Assembly: GCA_050299175.1 (NCBI GenBank)
Contig: JBNKVM010000049.1
Span: forward strand, 62,001-126,000
Reading direction: 5' to 3'
Origin: JAPHTQ01 sp050299175
GTDB lineage: Bacteria; Pseudomonadota; Gammaproteobacteria; Thiohalomonadales; Thiohalomonadaceae
Length of the DNA stretch: 64,000 nucleotides
Position numbers and translations under genes: made by a program
Notes under the pieces: model-generated
Databases searched by the model: none
Told to the model about the DNA's origin: nothing
The model's input: only the letters and a program-made list of their open reading frames with translations
In this document: piece after piece, positions 18,180 to 26,561 of the stretch
Layout: every line of letters begins with the position of its first letter
Numbering within the stretch: position 1 is the stretch's first letter

Positions 18180-18934
18180 GACGTTTCGGTTTGTTGATTG
18201 CGCTGACATCGACGCTGGTACTTGCTGGCTGCGGAAGTTCTCCAGTAAAAACAGATGGCGTCGATGTTGAAAAGGCGGCAAAGGCCAACGCCGAACTGGG
18301 TTTGCGCTACATGATTCAGGGTAACAACGAAGTGGCGATGAAAAAGCTCAAGCGTGCCCTGGCCTATGACGATACCTACGCGCCAGCACATCATTACATC
18401 GCTGAACTCTACCGTCGTCTGGGACGTAATGCGGATGCGGAAGATCATTACGAAGAAGCGCTGCGTTATAGTGAAACGGAAGACTCCCTGCTGTACAACA
18501 ACTACGGCGCCTTTCTTTGCAGTCAGAATCGAATCAGCGAGGGGGAGCGCCAATTCCGCAAAGTGCTGGATAATCCGGTCTATCCTCGTCGCGATCAGGT
18601 CTTTGAGAACATGGGGCTGTGCATGTTGCGCAAGCCCGATCTGAAAAAAGCAGAAGAGTACCTGCGTCAGGCAGTTCAATTGAATCCGCGTCTGCCGGGC
18701 GCGTTACTGGCGTTGGCCAAGGTCTCCTTCGAAGAGAAAAACTACATGTCTGCCCGCGCTTATCTGCAACGTTTCCAGTCTGAGGGAAAGCATACTCCCG
18801 AAAGTCTCTGGCTGGGTATTCGGGTAGAGCGTATTCTCGGTGACAAGGATGCCCTCGCTAGCTATGGCCTGGCCCTGAAAGGACGTTTTCCCGACGCTCC
18901 GGAAACCAAACTCTATCTGGAATCGCTCAGGTAA
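18176..18934 (+). CDS. pilW: Type IV pilus biogenesis lipoprotein PilW/PilF
   Basis: Outer-membrane pilotin that helps assemble the PilQ secretin for type IV pili. The 252-residue protein has a lipoprotein signal ending LVLAGC (Cys19) and about six tetratricopeptide repeats from residue 34 to 230 (for example AELGLRYMIQGNNEVAMKKL and AEEYLRQAVQLNPRLPGALL). It is coupled to rlmN and precedes rodZ, the standard order of this operon. Called pilF in Pseudomonas. Confidence 0.92.
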   Translation: MRRFGLLIALTSTLVLAGCGSSPVKTDGVDVEKAAKANAELGLRYMIQGNNEVAMKKLKRALAYDDTYAPAHHYIAELYRRLGRNADAEDHYEEALRYSETEDSLLYNNYGAFLCSQNRISEGERQFRKVLDNPVYPRRDQVFENMGLCMLRKPDLKKAEEYLRQAVQLNPRLPGALLALAKVSFEEKNYMSARAYLQRFQSEGKHTPESLWLGIRVERILGDKDALASYGLALKGRFPDAPETKLYLESLR

Positions 18935-18945
18935 CGGGTTAACCC

Positions 18946-19983
18946 ATGAACGATACAACAGTAGAAGAACATAACGAGCAGCCGCAATTTCTATCCCAGG
19001 AATCGCTGGGAGGACGCTTACGCAAGGCGCGCGAAGCGGCCGGGCTCTCCCGCGGTGAGATCGCACTGCATCTGCGGCTTTCCGAGCGCAAGATTCAGGC
19101 ACTGGAAGAGGACAACTACGAGCTCTTTCCATCCGAAACCTTTGTCTCGGGTTATCTGCGCAGTTACGCCAAAGCCCTGGGTCTGTCCGAGTCCAATTTC
19201 ATTCGTCCAGTAAGTACTACCCAGATGCCACCAACGTTGGTGCCCCGTTTCGGCAAAGACAAGCAGGCCAGCAGCATGGACCTGCCTGTCCGCATGGTCA
19301 CCTATGTCATTATCGTTGTGGTGATTATCTCGCTGGGGATGTGGTGGATCGGTCAGCGTGAAAAGGGAAGCGTGGCAGTTACCGACACGACCATGTTACC
19401 GGCAGTGACAGGGCAGGCGACAGTGGCTGAGTCAGTTCCTGTGGATGAATCAGTCCAGCCTGAGACAGCGGATGTGAAGCAGGACGATATTCTCGCAGCC
19501 AATATGAATGCGACGCCGGAAGTGGAAACAGCGGTAGATGAGCGGGCCGCTGAACCGATGCCGACAGAGGCGAAACCTGCGCAAAAGATTCAGCAGGATC
19601 CGGCTGCACCACCAAGCGTTATGCCTCCTCGTGTTGTTACCGAGGAAAATCCGTCCACTGCCGATGTGGAAGAGGATACGATTCCTGCACCGCCGCCACT
19701 GACCGCTGATGTGCCACGGTCGAAACTGGTGCTGGAGTACCAACAAGATAGCTGGACCGAAGTGGACGACAATGCGGGTCGCCGTCTGGTCTATGGCCTG
19801 ATGCGTGCAGGTCAAACGCTTGAACTGAAAGGCGAAGCGCCGTTCAAGGTTTTCCTCGGTTACGCCGAGGGAGTTGTTATCCATTACAACAACGCATTGT
19901 TTGACCATTCCACTTTCCAGCGTGGAGAAATTGCCCGTTTCCGTGTCGGACAGGCGGAAGATAATCAGCTCGGCTCCCGGTGA
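18946..19983 (+). CDS. rodZ: Cytoskeletal membrane protein RodZ
   Basis: Bitopic membrane protein that links MreB to the cell-wall machinery. The 345-residue protein has an N-terminal helix-turn-helix of the Cro/CI type (about 22-85, GGRLRKAREAAGLSRGEIALHLRLSERKIQ in part), a single transmembrane segment at about 112-130, a Pro- and acid-rich linker, and a C-terminal DUF4115 beta domain (about 255-340). The order pilW-rodZ-ispG is conserved. The linker is less conserved than the domains. Confidence 0.93.
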   Translation: MNDTTVEEHNEQPQFLSQESLGGRLRKAREAAGLSRGEIALHLRLSERKIQALEEDNYELFPSETFVSGYLRSYAKALGLSESNFIRPVSTTQMPPTLVPRFGKDKQASSMDLPVRMVTYVIIVVVIISLGMWWIGQREKGSVAVTDTTMLPAVTGQATVAESVPVDESVQPETADVKQDDILAANMNATPEVETAVDERAAEPMPTEAKPAQKIQQDPAAPPSVMPPRVVTEENPSTADVEEDTIPAPPPLTADVPRSKLVLEYQQDSWTEVDDNAGRRLVYGLMRAGQTLELKGEAPFKVFLGYAEGVVIHYNNALFDHSTFQRGEIARFRVGQAEDNQLGSR

Positions 19984-19986
19984 ACC

Positions 19987-21081
19987 ATGCAACATGAAAC
20001 TCCCGTGGTGCGTCGCAAGACGCGCCAGATTATGGTGGGCAATGTACCGGTCGGTGGTGATGCGCCGATCTCGGTGCAGAGCATGACCAACACCGAAACC
20101 ACCGATGTGGCCGCCACCGTGGCGCAGATCCATGCGCTTGAAAAAGCGGGTGCAGACATCGTGCGCGTCTCGGTGCCCACGCTCGATGCGGCAGAGGCCT
20201 TCGGTGAGATTCGCAAACAGGTCAGCGTGCCGCTGATCTCCGATATCCATTTTGATCATCGTATTGCCCTGCGCGTACTGGAGCTGGGTGTCGACTGCCT
20301 GCGCATCAATCCGGGCAACATCGGTAAGGATGATCGGGTTCGCGCGGTGGTCAATGCGGCACGGGACAAAAACGTACCGATCCGCATTGGGGTTAACGCC
20401 GGTTCGCTGGAAAAAGAGTTACAGAAAAAATATGGCGAGCCGACTGCCGAGGCACTGGTGGAATCGGCGCTGCGCCACATCGATATCCTCGACAAACTCG
20501 ATTTCCAGGACTTCAAGGTTAGCCTCAAGGCCTCGGAGATCTTCATGACCGTCGCGGCCTATCGCAAGCTCTCCGAGCAGATCGAGCAGCCACTCCACCT
20601 GGGGATCACCGAAGCGGGCGGACTGCGCTCTGGTACGGTAAAATCTGCCATCGGTCTGGGCATGCTGTTGGCTGACGGTATCGGCGACACCATTCGTGTT
20701 TCGCTCGCCGCAGACCCGGTGCAGGAGATTAAGGTCGGTTTCGACATTCTCAAAAGCCTGCATCTGCGCAGCAAGGGCATCAACCTGGTGGCCTGTCCTT
20801 CCTGTTCGCGGCAGAACTTCGACGTGATCGCCACGGTCAATGCCCTGGAAGAGCGACTGGAGGATATTCTGGAACCGCTCGATGTGGCGGTGATCGGCTG
20901 TGTAGTCAACGGCCCGGGCGAAGCGAAAGAGGCGGATGTTGCGGTGACCGGAGGACAGCCCAACTTGATTTACCTGGACGGCAAGCCGAACCACAAGATC
21001 GACAACGAACAACTGGTCGACGAACTGGAAAAACAGATCCGCGCCGAACTGGCACGGCGTGCAGCGGAGAAAGAAAGTTGA
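19987..21081 (+). CDS. ispG: 4-hydroxy-3-methylbut-2-en-1-yl diphosphate synthase IspG
   Basis: [4Fe-4S] enzyme that converts MEcPP to HMBPP, the penultimate step of the MEP isoprenoid pathway. The 364-residue protein has the TIM-barrel N-terminal domain and the cluster ligands Cys270, Cys273 and Cys305 followed by Glu312 (CPSC and GCVVNGPGE). The adjacent isc operon would provide its cluster. Its stop overlaps the hisS start. Confidence 0.97.
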   Translation: MQHETPVVRRKTRQIMVGNVPVGGDAPISVQSMTNTETTDVAATVAQIHALEKAGADIVRVSVPTLDAAEAFGEIRKQVSVPLISDIHFDHRIALRVLELGVDCLRINPGNIGKDDRVRAVVNAARDKNVPIRIGVNAGSLEKELQKKYGEPTAEALVESALRHIDILDKLDFQDFKVSLKASEIFMTVAAYRKLSEQIEQPLHLGITEAGGLRSGTVKSAIGLGMLLADGIGDTIRVSLAADPVQEIKVGFDILKSLHLRSKGINLVACPSCSRQNFDVIATVNALEERLEDILEPLDVAVIGCVVNGPGEAKEADVAVTGGQPNLIYLDGKPNHKIDNEQLVDELEKQIRAELARRAAEKES

Positions 21082-22361
21082 GCAAGAACATTCAGGCCGT
21101 GCGCGGCATGAACGACATCCTGCCTGAGCAGACTCCCGTCTGGCGTTATCTGGAAGATACTGTACGCCAGCTGCTTGATGCCTATGGTTATCGCGAGATT
21201 CGCATGCCGCTGGTAGAGATGACCGATCTGTTCAAACGCTCCATCGGCGAGGTGACCGACATCGTCGAGAAGGAGATGTATACCTTTGAGGATCGTAACG
21301 GTGACCTGCTGACCCTGCGTCCCGAAGGCACCGCCGGTTGTGTGCGTGCCGGGATCGAAAACGGCCTGTTACACAATCAGGTGCAGCGCCTCTGGTACCA
21401 GGGGCCGATGTTCCGCCACGAGCGTCCGCAGAAGGGGCGCTACCGTCAGTTCAATCAAATCGGTGTAGAAGTCTTCGGTCTGGAAGGGCCGGATGTCGAT
21501 GCCGAACATATCCTGATGACCGCACGCCTGTGGCGCATGTTGGGACTGGATGACTCGGTAGAGTTACAGCTTAACTCCCTCGGTACTTCAGCGTCCCGTG
21601 CCGCATATCGTGAATTGCTGGTGGAGTACTTGCGTAAGCATGAAGATAAGTTGGACGAGGACAGCAAGCGTCGCCTGGAGAGCAACCCGCTACGTATTCT
21701 CGACAGTAAAAATCCTGAGATGCGCGCCATCGTCGAGGCGGCACCCAAGTTGGATCAGCACCTGGACGAGGAATCGCGGCAGCATTTTGCTACTCTGTGC
21801 GCCATTCTCGACGAGGCAGGCTTGAAGTACACCATTAATCCCTGTTTGGTGCGCGGTCTCGACTACTACGGTAAGACCGTGTTCGAGTGGGTCACCAACA
21901 AACTCGGTGCTCAGGGTACGGTCTGCGCCGGTGGTCGTTTCGACGGTCTGGTAGAGCAACTGGGTGGCAAGCCGACTCCGGCGGTGGGTTTCGCCATGGG
22001 GGTTGAGCGACTGGTGAGCCTGATCGAGGAGCAGTCACTGTCGCTCTCCCGCTATCAGCCCCACGCCTATCTGGTGCAGGTGGGTGAAGCAGCGCAGCGC
22101 AGCGGTATGTTGCTGGCGGAACGGTTGCGTGATGCCCTGCCGCTGTTGCGACTGGAGAGTCATTGCGGTGGCGGCAGTTTCAAAAGCCAGTTCAAGAAGG
22201 CCGACAAGAGCGGCGCTTCGTTGGCACTGATCCTTGGTGACGAGGAGGTGGCTAACGGTACATTGGGAATTAAATTCCTGCGCGAGGAGTCGGAGCAGAA
22301 GCTGCTGCCGATTGATCAAGTTATCGATTTTCTGGCCGCCTGGTTGGGTGAGGCCGAGTAA
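21078..22361 (+). CDS. hisS: Histidyl-tRNA synthetase
   Basis: Class II aminoacyl-tRNA synthetase that charges tRNA-His, itself encoded about 40 kb downstream. The 427-residue protein has the catalytic motifs RPEGTAGCVRA (motif 2 region LTLRPEGT near residue 79), FRHERPQKGRYRQF, LVRGLDYYGKTVFEW, and GFAMGVERL near residue 312. It uses a TTG start overlapping the ispG stop (TTGA), which implies coupled translation. Confidence 0.97.
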   Translation: MSKNIQAVRGMNDILPEQTPVWRYLEDTVRQLLDAYGYREIRMPLVEMTDLFKRSIGEVTDIVEKEMYTFEDRNGDLLTLRPEGTAGCVRAGIENGLLHNQVQRLWYQGPMFRHERPQKGRYRQFNQIGVEVFGLEGPDVDAEHILMTARLWRMLGLDDSVELQLNSLGTSASRAAYRELLVEYLRKHEDKLDEDSKRRLESNPLRILDSKNPEMRAIVEAAPKLDQHLDEESRQHFATLCAILDEAGLKYTINPCLVRGLDYYGKTVFEWVTNKLGAQGTVCAGGRFDGLVEQLGGKPTPAVGFAMGVERLVSLIEEQSLSLSRYQPHAYLVQVGEAAQRSGMLLAERLRDALPLLRLESHCGGGSFKSQFKKADKSGASLALILGDEEVANGTLGIKFLREESEQKLLPIDQVIDFLAAWLGEAE

Positions 22362-22393
22362 AGCACACAGAGACAAAAAGTTAGGAGTCCAGG

Positions 22394-23032
22394 GTGGAAC
22401 TGTACAATTCTGAAGAAGAACAGGTCGAAGCGCTCAAGGCGTGGTGGGATAAAAACGGTACTTCGGTGATTATCGCCATCGTCGTGGTACTGCTGAGTGT
22501 GTTTGGCTGGCAAACCTGGCAAAAGAATCAGCGTAGCCAGGCTGAAAACGCCTCAATGGAACTGCAACAGGTGGTGGATGCGCTGCAGTCCAATCCGGAT
22601 GCCGCCATTGAAGCGGGACGTAAACTTACCGCCAATGCTCCGGGTAGTGTCTACACTGCCATCGCTTCGCTGGGCATGGCCCGCGCTGCAGTGGAAAAAG
22701 GCGATCTCGACGGCGCTGTCGCTCATCTACATGCAGCGTTACAGGAAGCGAAAGAGCCTGAGCTGCAACAACTGGCGCGTCTGAATCTTTCCCGCGTGCT
22801 GTTGGCTCAGGGCAAAACCGATGATGCACTGCGTCAGCTGCTGAGCGGTCAGGCCGGTTCGATGCAGGCTGCCTACGACGAACTTCGTGGCGATATCCTC
22901 CTGGCCCAGGGCAAGCAGGCAGAAGCTCGTGACGCCTACACCAATGCCCTGACGGGTTTCCGCGATTCAGCGGAAAAGAAAGAGCTGGTGCAGCTGAAAC
23001 TTGATGATCTTGCGGAGCGCGTTGGCGAGTGA
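22394..23032 (+). CDS. yfgM: YfgM-family periplasmic TPR protein
   Basis: Inner-membrane anchored protein, in E. coli a partner of PpiD and the SecYEG translocon. The 212-residue protein has a short cytoplasmic N terminus with EEEQVEALKAWWDKNG, a transmembrane segment at about 24-40, and periplasmic helical repeats (TPR-like) to residue 205. It has a GTG start and a GTGA overlap with bamB. The synteny hisS-yfgM-bamB-der is conserved. Confidence 0.93.
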   Translation: MELYNSEEEQVEALKAWWDKNGTSVIIAIVVVLLSVFGWQTWQKNQRSQAENASMELQQVVDALQSNPDAAIEAGRKLTANAPGSVYTAIASLGMARAAVEKGDLDGAVAHLHAALQEAKEPELQQLARLNLSRVLLAQGKTDDALRQLLSGQAGSMQAAYDELRGDILLAQGKQAEARDAYTNALTGFRDSAEKKELVQLKLDDLAERVGE

Positions 23033-24234
23033 AATCTCTTTATTTGTTAATCCCGCTGCTGTTGTTGGCGGGCTGTGGTTCATCTCCCGATCCGATTGAA
23101 GCGCCAGCACCGCTGACGCCTGTCGTGTCGCCGGGATTGCAGCCAAACCATCTCTGGAGCAAGCGCGTCGACGGCCTGGGCGTGATAAATCCCAAGCTGG
23201 TACCGCTGGTCGACGGCGAGCGAATTTTTGTTGCTAATGGCGCGGGCAAGGTCGCGGCTTTTGCCACCGATAGCGGTAAACGCCTGTGGCAAATTGAACT
23301 GGGCATGCCGATCAATGCCGGACCGGGCGAAGGCGACGATCTATTGCTGTTCTCCACCGATAGCGGCGTAATCGCCATCGACAAGAAAGACGGCGCCAAA
23401 CGCTGGGAGAGTCCTGCCAGCAGTGAAGTGTTGAGTATTCCGCAACGCAGCGGCAATACCGTGGTTGTGCATAGTGTCGACGGCAACATCATTGCGCTCA
23501 ATGCCAGTGATGGCAAACACCGCTGGCAGTATCACGAAACCGTGCCGGGTCTCAGTTTGCGCGGTTGTGGCGAGCCGCTGCTGGTTGGTGGCGGCGTGTT
23601 TGCCGGTACCGCTAACGGCAAGGTGATTGCCCTGTCGATGGAGGATGGTCGCCTGTTGTGGGAGAGCATTGTTTCTGAGCCGCGTGGCCACACCGAACTG
23701 GAGCGTTTGGTCGATGTCGATGCACCGCCTGTCTTCGGTGATGGGGTGATCTACGCCTCCAGCTATCAGGATAATCTGGTAGCGCTGGTGGCTAACACCG
23801 GGCAGTTGATCTGGAGTCGCGGTATTGCCACCGTCAATCCGATTGCCCTCGACCGTCAGAATCTTTACGTCACTGCTCTGAACGGCGACGTGCTGGCCCT
23901 GTCACGGCGTAACGGTGGTGTGATGTGGAAACAGACCGCACTGCATGCGCGTCGCTTGAGTCCGCCGGTAGAGCAGGGCGAGTACCTGCTGGTTGGTGAT
24001 TACGACGGCTACCTGCACTGGTTGGCGAAAGAGGATGGTCATATCGTCGCCCGCACCCGTATCAATGACTGGAAAGCCTATTGGCCGGTCCCCGATGAGA
24101 GTGATGAATTCACCGCCTTCTACGAAGAAGACCGTGCGGTACAGGCACCACCCGCGATCAAAGGTACCGAGGTGTTCGGTCTGGATCGCCGCGGTGTGCT
24201 CGACGTCTTTCGTCTCTCTCCTGCTGAGAAGTAA
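23029..24234 (+). CDS. bamB: Outer-membrane protein assembly lipoprotein BamB
   Basis: Lipoprotein of the BAM complex that assembles beta-barrel proteins. The 401-residue sequence starts at GTG with signal LLLLAGC (about Cys16) and folds as an eight-bladed PQQ-type propeller: repeats such as GKRLWQIELG, GAKRWESPA, GKHRWQYHE and GRLLWESIV appear regularly. Length is close to E. coli BamB (392). It lies in the hisS-yfgM-bamB-der operon. Confidence 0.95.
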   Translation: MKSLYLLIPLLLLAGCGSSPDPIEAPAPLTPVVSPGLQPNHLWSKRVDGLGVINPKLVPLVDGERIFVANGAGKVAAFATDSGKRLWQIELGMPINAGPGEGDDLLLFSTDSGVIAIDKKDGAKRWESPASSEVLSIPQRSGNTVVVHSVDGNIIALNASDGKHRWQYHETVPGLSLRGCGEPLLVGGGVFAGTANGKVIALSMEDGRLLWESIVSEPRGHTELERLVDVDAPPVFGDGVIYASSYQDNLVALVANTGQLIWSRGIATVNPIALDRQNLYVTALNGDVLALSRRNGGVMWKQTALHARRLSPPVEQGEYLLVGDYDGYLHWLAKEDGHIVARTRINDWKAYWPVPDESDEFTAFYEEDRAVQAPPAIKGTEVFGLDRRGVLDVFRLSPAEK

Positions 24235-24237
24235 TTT

Positions 24238-25659
24238 ATGAAACCGGTTATCGTCCTGGTCGGACGGCCCAATGTGGGTAAATCCACCCTGTTTAACAAG
24301 CTCACCCGCTCACGGGATGCGCTGGTGGCCGACTTCGCCGGGTTGACCCGCGATCGTCAGTACGGTGTCGGACGGATGGGTGATCGTCCCTATCTGGTGG
24401 TCGACACCGGCGGCCTTAGCGGTAATGAGCAGGGTATCGATAGCCACATGGCGTCGCAGGTGCGTCAGGCCATTGGCGAAGGTGATGCGGTGCTGTTTAT
24501 CGTCGATGCCCGCGATGGCCTCAGCGCCGCGGATCAGAACATCGCCGCTTATCTGCGCCAGTGCGGCAAGCCTGTCACTTTGGTACTGAACAAGACCGAC
24601 GGCATTGATGCCGATAGCGCCTCGCTCGAATTCCATGAAATGGGATTGGGCGATCCGAAACCGATTGCCGCTGCCCACGGTCGCGGCGTCTCCAGCCTGA
24701 TCGGCGAAGTCCTGGAGCAGTTTCCCTTCGAAGAAGAATCGGAGGAGGAGGCGGAAGATAAAGGTATTCGCGTCGCCATCGTTGGTCGTCCCAACGTCGG
24801 TAAGTCGACCCTGGTCAACCGCATTCTCGGTGAAGAGCGTGTGGTGGTCTTCGATATGCCCGGCACCACCCGCGACAGTATCTACATTCCCTTCGAGCGT
24901 GACGGCCAGACCTACACCTTAATCGATACTGCCGGGGTACGTCGCCGTGCGCGGGTCAACGAAGCGATTGAGAAATTCAGCATCATTAAAACCCTGCAGG
25001 CAATCACCGATGCCAACGTAGTGGTGATGGTGCTTGATGCCCGCGAAGGGATTAGTGAGCAGGACGCCCATCTGCTTGGTCATGTGTTGGAAGCGGGGCG
25101 TGCACTGGTCATCGCCATTAACAAGTGGGATGGTCTGGAGCAGGAGCAGAAAGAGAAGATCCGTCGGGAACTGGAGGTGAAACTGCCGTTCCTCGATTTT
25201 GCCCGTATCCACACCATCTCTGCATTACACGGCACCGGCGTGGGCGAGCTCTATGCCTCGGTGAATAAGGCCTACGACTCGGCGATGCGCAAACTCTCCA
25301 CCCCGGAGCTGACCAAGCTGCTGGAGTCTTTGCTAATGGCCCACCAGCCGCCGCTGGTTAACGGTCGCCGCATCAAGCTGCGCTATGCCCACCAGGGCGG
25401 GAAGAATCCGCCGCTGATCATCATTCACGGTAATCAGGTCAATGCGATCCCGGGTAGCTATCGCCGCTACCTGGAAAATGGTTTCCGCCAGCACCTCAAG
25501 CTAGATGGCACGCCGATCCGTATCGAGTTCAAGGGCGGCACGAACCCCTATGCCGACAAGAAGAACACCCTCAGCAAGCGACAGGTGGCACGCAAACAGC
25601 GGATGGTGCAGTTTATTAAGAAGAAAGAGAAGAAGAAAGCGAGGAAGAAAAAGGATTAG
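24238..25659 (+). CDS. der: Ribosome-assembly GTPase Der (EngA)
   Basis: Tandem GTPase needed for assembly of the 50S subunit. The 473-residue protein has two G domains, each with a P-loop GRPNVGKST (residues about 8 and 181), DTGG and DTAG switch motifs and NKTD and NKWD specificity motifs, then a KH-like C-terminal domain. The last 30 residues are strongly basic (KKEKKKARKKKD). A copy of the dispersed palindrome starts seven bases after the stop. Confidence 0.98.
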   Translation: MKPVIVLVGRPNVGKSTLFNKLTRSRDALVADFAGLTRDRQYGVGRMGDRPYLVVDTGGLSGNEQGIDSHMASQVRQAIGEGDAVLFIVDARDGLSAADQNIAAYLRQCGKPVTLVLNKTDGIDADSASLEFHEMGLGDPKPIAAAHGRGVSSLIGEVLEQFPFEEESEEEAEDKGIRVAIVGRPNVGKSTLVNRILGEERVVVFDMPGTTRDSIYIPFERDGQTYTLIDTAGVRRRARVNEAIEKFSIIKTLQAITDANVVVMVLDAREGISEQDAHLLGHVLEAGRALVIAINKWDGLEQEQKEKIRRELEVKLPFLDFARIHTISALHGTGVGELYASVNKAYDSAMRKLSTPELTKLLESLLMAHQPPLVNGRRIKLRYAHQGGKNPPLIIIHGNQVNAIPGSYRRYLENGFRQHLKLDGTPIRIEFKGGTNPYADKKNTLSKRQVARKQRMVQFIKKKEKKKARKKKD

Positions 25660-25666
25660 AAGCGGC

Positions 25667-25791
25667 CTCAAAAACACTGTGCTTGCTGATACGGTGTTAA
25701 AAAATGAACTCAAAATGCTCATTTACTGGCGTGTAAACTCCGCTTTTTCGTTCATTTTTGCCTTGTCTCAGCTGCGCTCGCTATCTTTGAG
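25667..25791. repeat. Dispersed palindromic repeat, long copy (125 bp)
   Basis: Starts CTCAAA and ends TTTGAG. Internal arms AAAAATGAAC and GTTCATTTTT are perfectly complementary, so the whole segment can fold back on itself. Shares GATACGGTGTTAAAAA and the right-end sequence with the short copy after hscA. No transposase gene is nearby. This resembles a non-autonomous palindromic element. Confidence 0.75.
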
Positions 25792-25894
25792 ACCACTTCT
25801 CTTGATTTTTCTCCTGGCGGCTCAAATATTAGCGAATGCTAATATGTTTGCGTATAATCGCACCATTCAGTAAATCGACTTAAGAGGGATAAAC

Positions 25895-26113
25895 ATGAGT
25901 ATTGATCGTATCGTCTTCGCCGTAGCCGGTTTCTTCATCATGCTGAGTCTGGTGCTGGGTATGTCCATCAGCCCGCTGTTCCATCATGAATACTGGCTCT
26001 TCTTCACCGCCTTCGTTGGCATCAACCTGTTCCAGTCAGCGTTTACCGGTTTCTGTCCGCTGGCACTGATCCTCAAGGCGGTTGGCGCCAAGCCGGGTCA
26101 GGCGTTTAGTTGA
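25895..26113 (+). CDS. Small DUF2892 (YgaP-type) inner-membrane protein
   Basis: The 72-residue protein has two transmembrane helices (about 7-25 and 35-52) separated by a short loop, with the family motif GINLFQSAFTGFCPLALIL and a C-terminal GAKPGQ. DUF2892 domains occur alone or fused to rhodanese domains, and some are linked to sulfur-compound handling. No rhodanese is fused here. It has a good AAGAGGG ribosome-binding site and its own terminator, so it forms a single-gene unit after the palindromic repeat. Confidence 0.85.
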   Translation: MSIDRIVFAVAGFFIMLSLVLGMSISPLFHHEYWLFFTAFVGINLFQSAFTGFCPLALILKAVGAKPGQAFS

Positions 26114-26137
26114 TAGCCGATTTGAATTGATTGCATG

Positions 26138-26164
26138 AAAAGGCCCTTCGGGGCCTTTTTTGTT
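26138..26164 (+). terminator. Terminator after the DUF2892 gene
   Basis: AAAAGGCCC-TTCG-GGGCCTTTTTT: a stable stem with a TTCG tetraloop and a T-run. A nearly identical terminator stands at 27977, after the MBL gene. Confidence 0.93.
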
Positions 26165-26561
26165 ACAACCGTTATTTATAAGAACGTTTATCCAGTCTTT
26201 GCAATTGCGTTACTGAATGAAGGGTGGTAAAAGAAAATGAAAATATTCGGCGAGGGAATGCTGCATGTCATAATTTACTGCTCCGTCAGCAAACCCTTTT
26301 CGGTTCCGCATTCTGAAGCTAACCTCCCGTGGTAGGGGTGTGCCCCTGGCCGCACGGGAAAAGTGACATATCAAATTCTTTGCATCCCTGTATTCAGTTT
26401 ACTCTTCCATGGTTATGCCAACATAAGCAAATAACTAATAATCATATTAAGACTGCATACTTTTGTTCGTCGGGATATCGCTAGTACGTTCCAGACAAAG
26501 CGATAATAGATATCTCTATGTAATTCCTAAATGTAAATTTTCATAAAAGAGGAGCTTACCG
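26165..26561. other. 397-bp AT-rich intergenic region before the MBL gene
   Basis: No gene is seen. The region is AT-richer than its surroundings, as is the gene after it. It contains a compound hairpin at 26326-26358 (annotated separately) and the motif AAGAGGAGCTT just before the MBL start, which is a usable ribosome-binding site. I see no clear -35/-10 pair. Confidence 0.6.
26326..26358. repeat. Compound hairpin in the leader region of the MBL gene
   Basis: Outer arms CCCGTG and CACGGG enclose an inner stem AGGGG-TGTG-CCCCT. The structure is GC-rich inside AT-rich surroundings and has no following T-run. It could be a structured RNA or leftover of a mobile element; nothing identifies it further. 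Confidence 0.5.
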
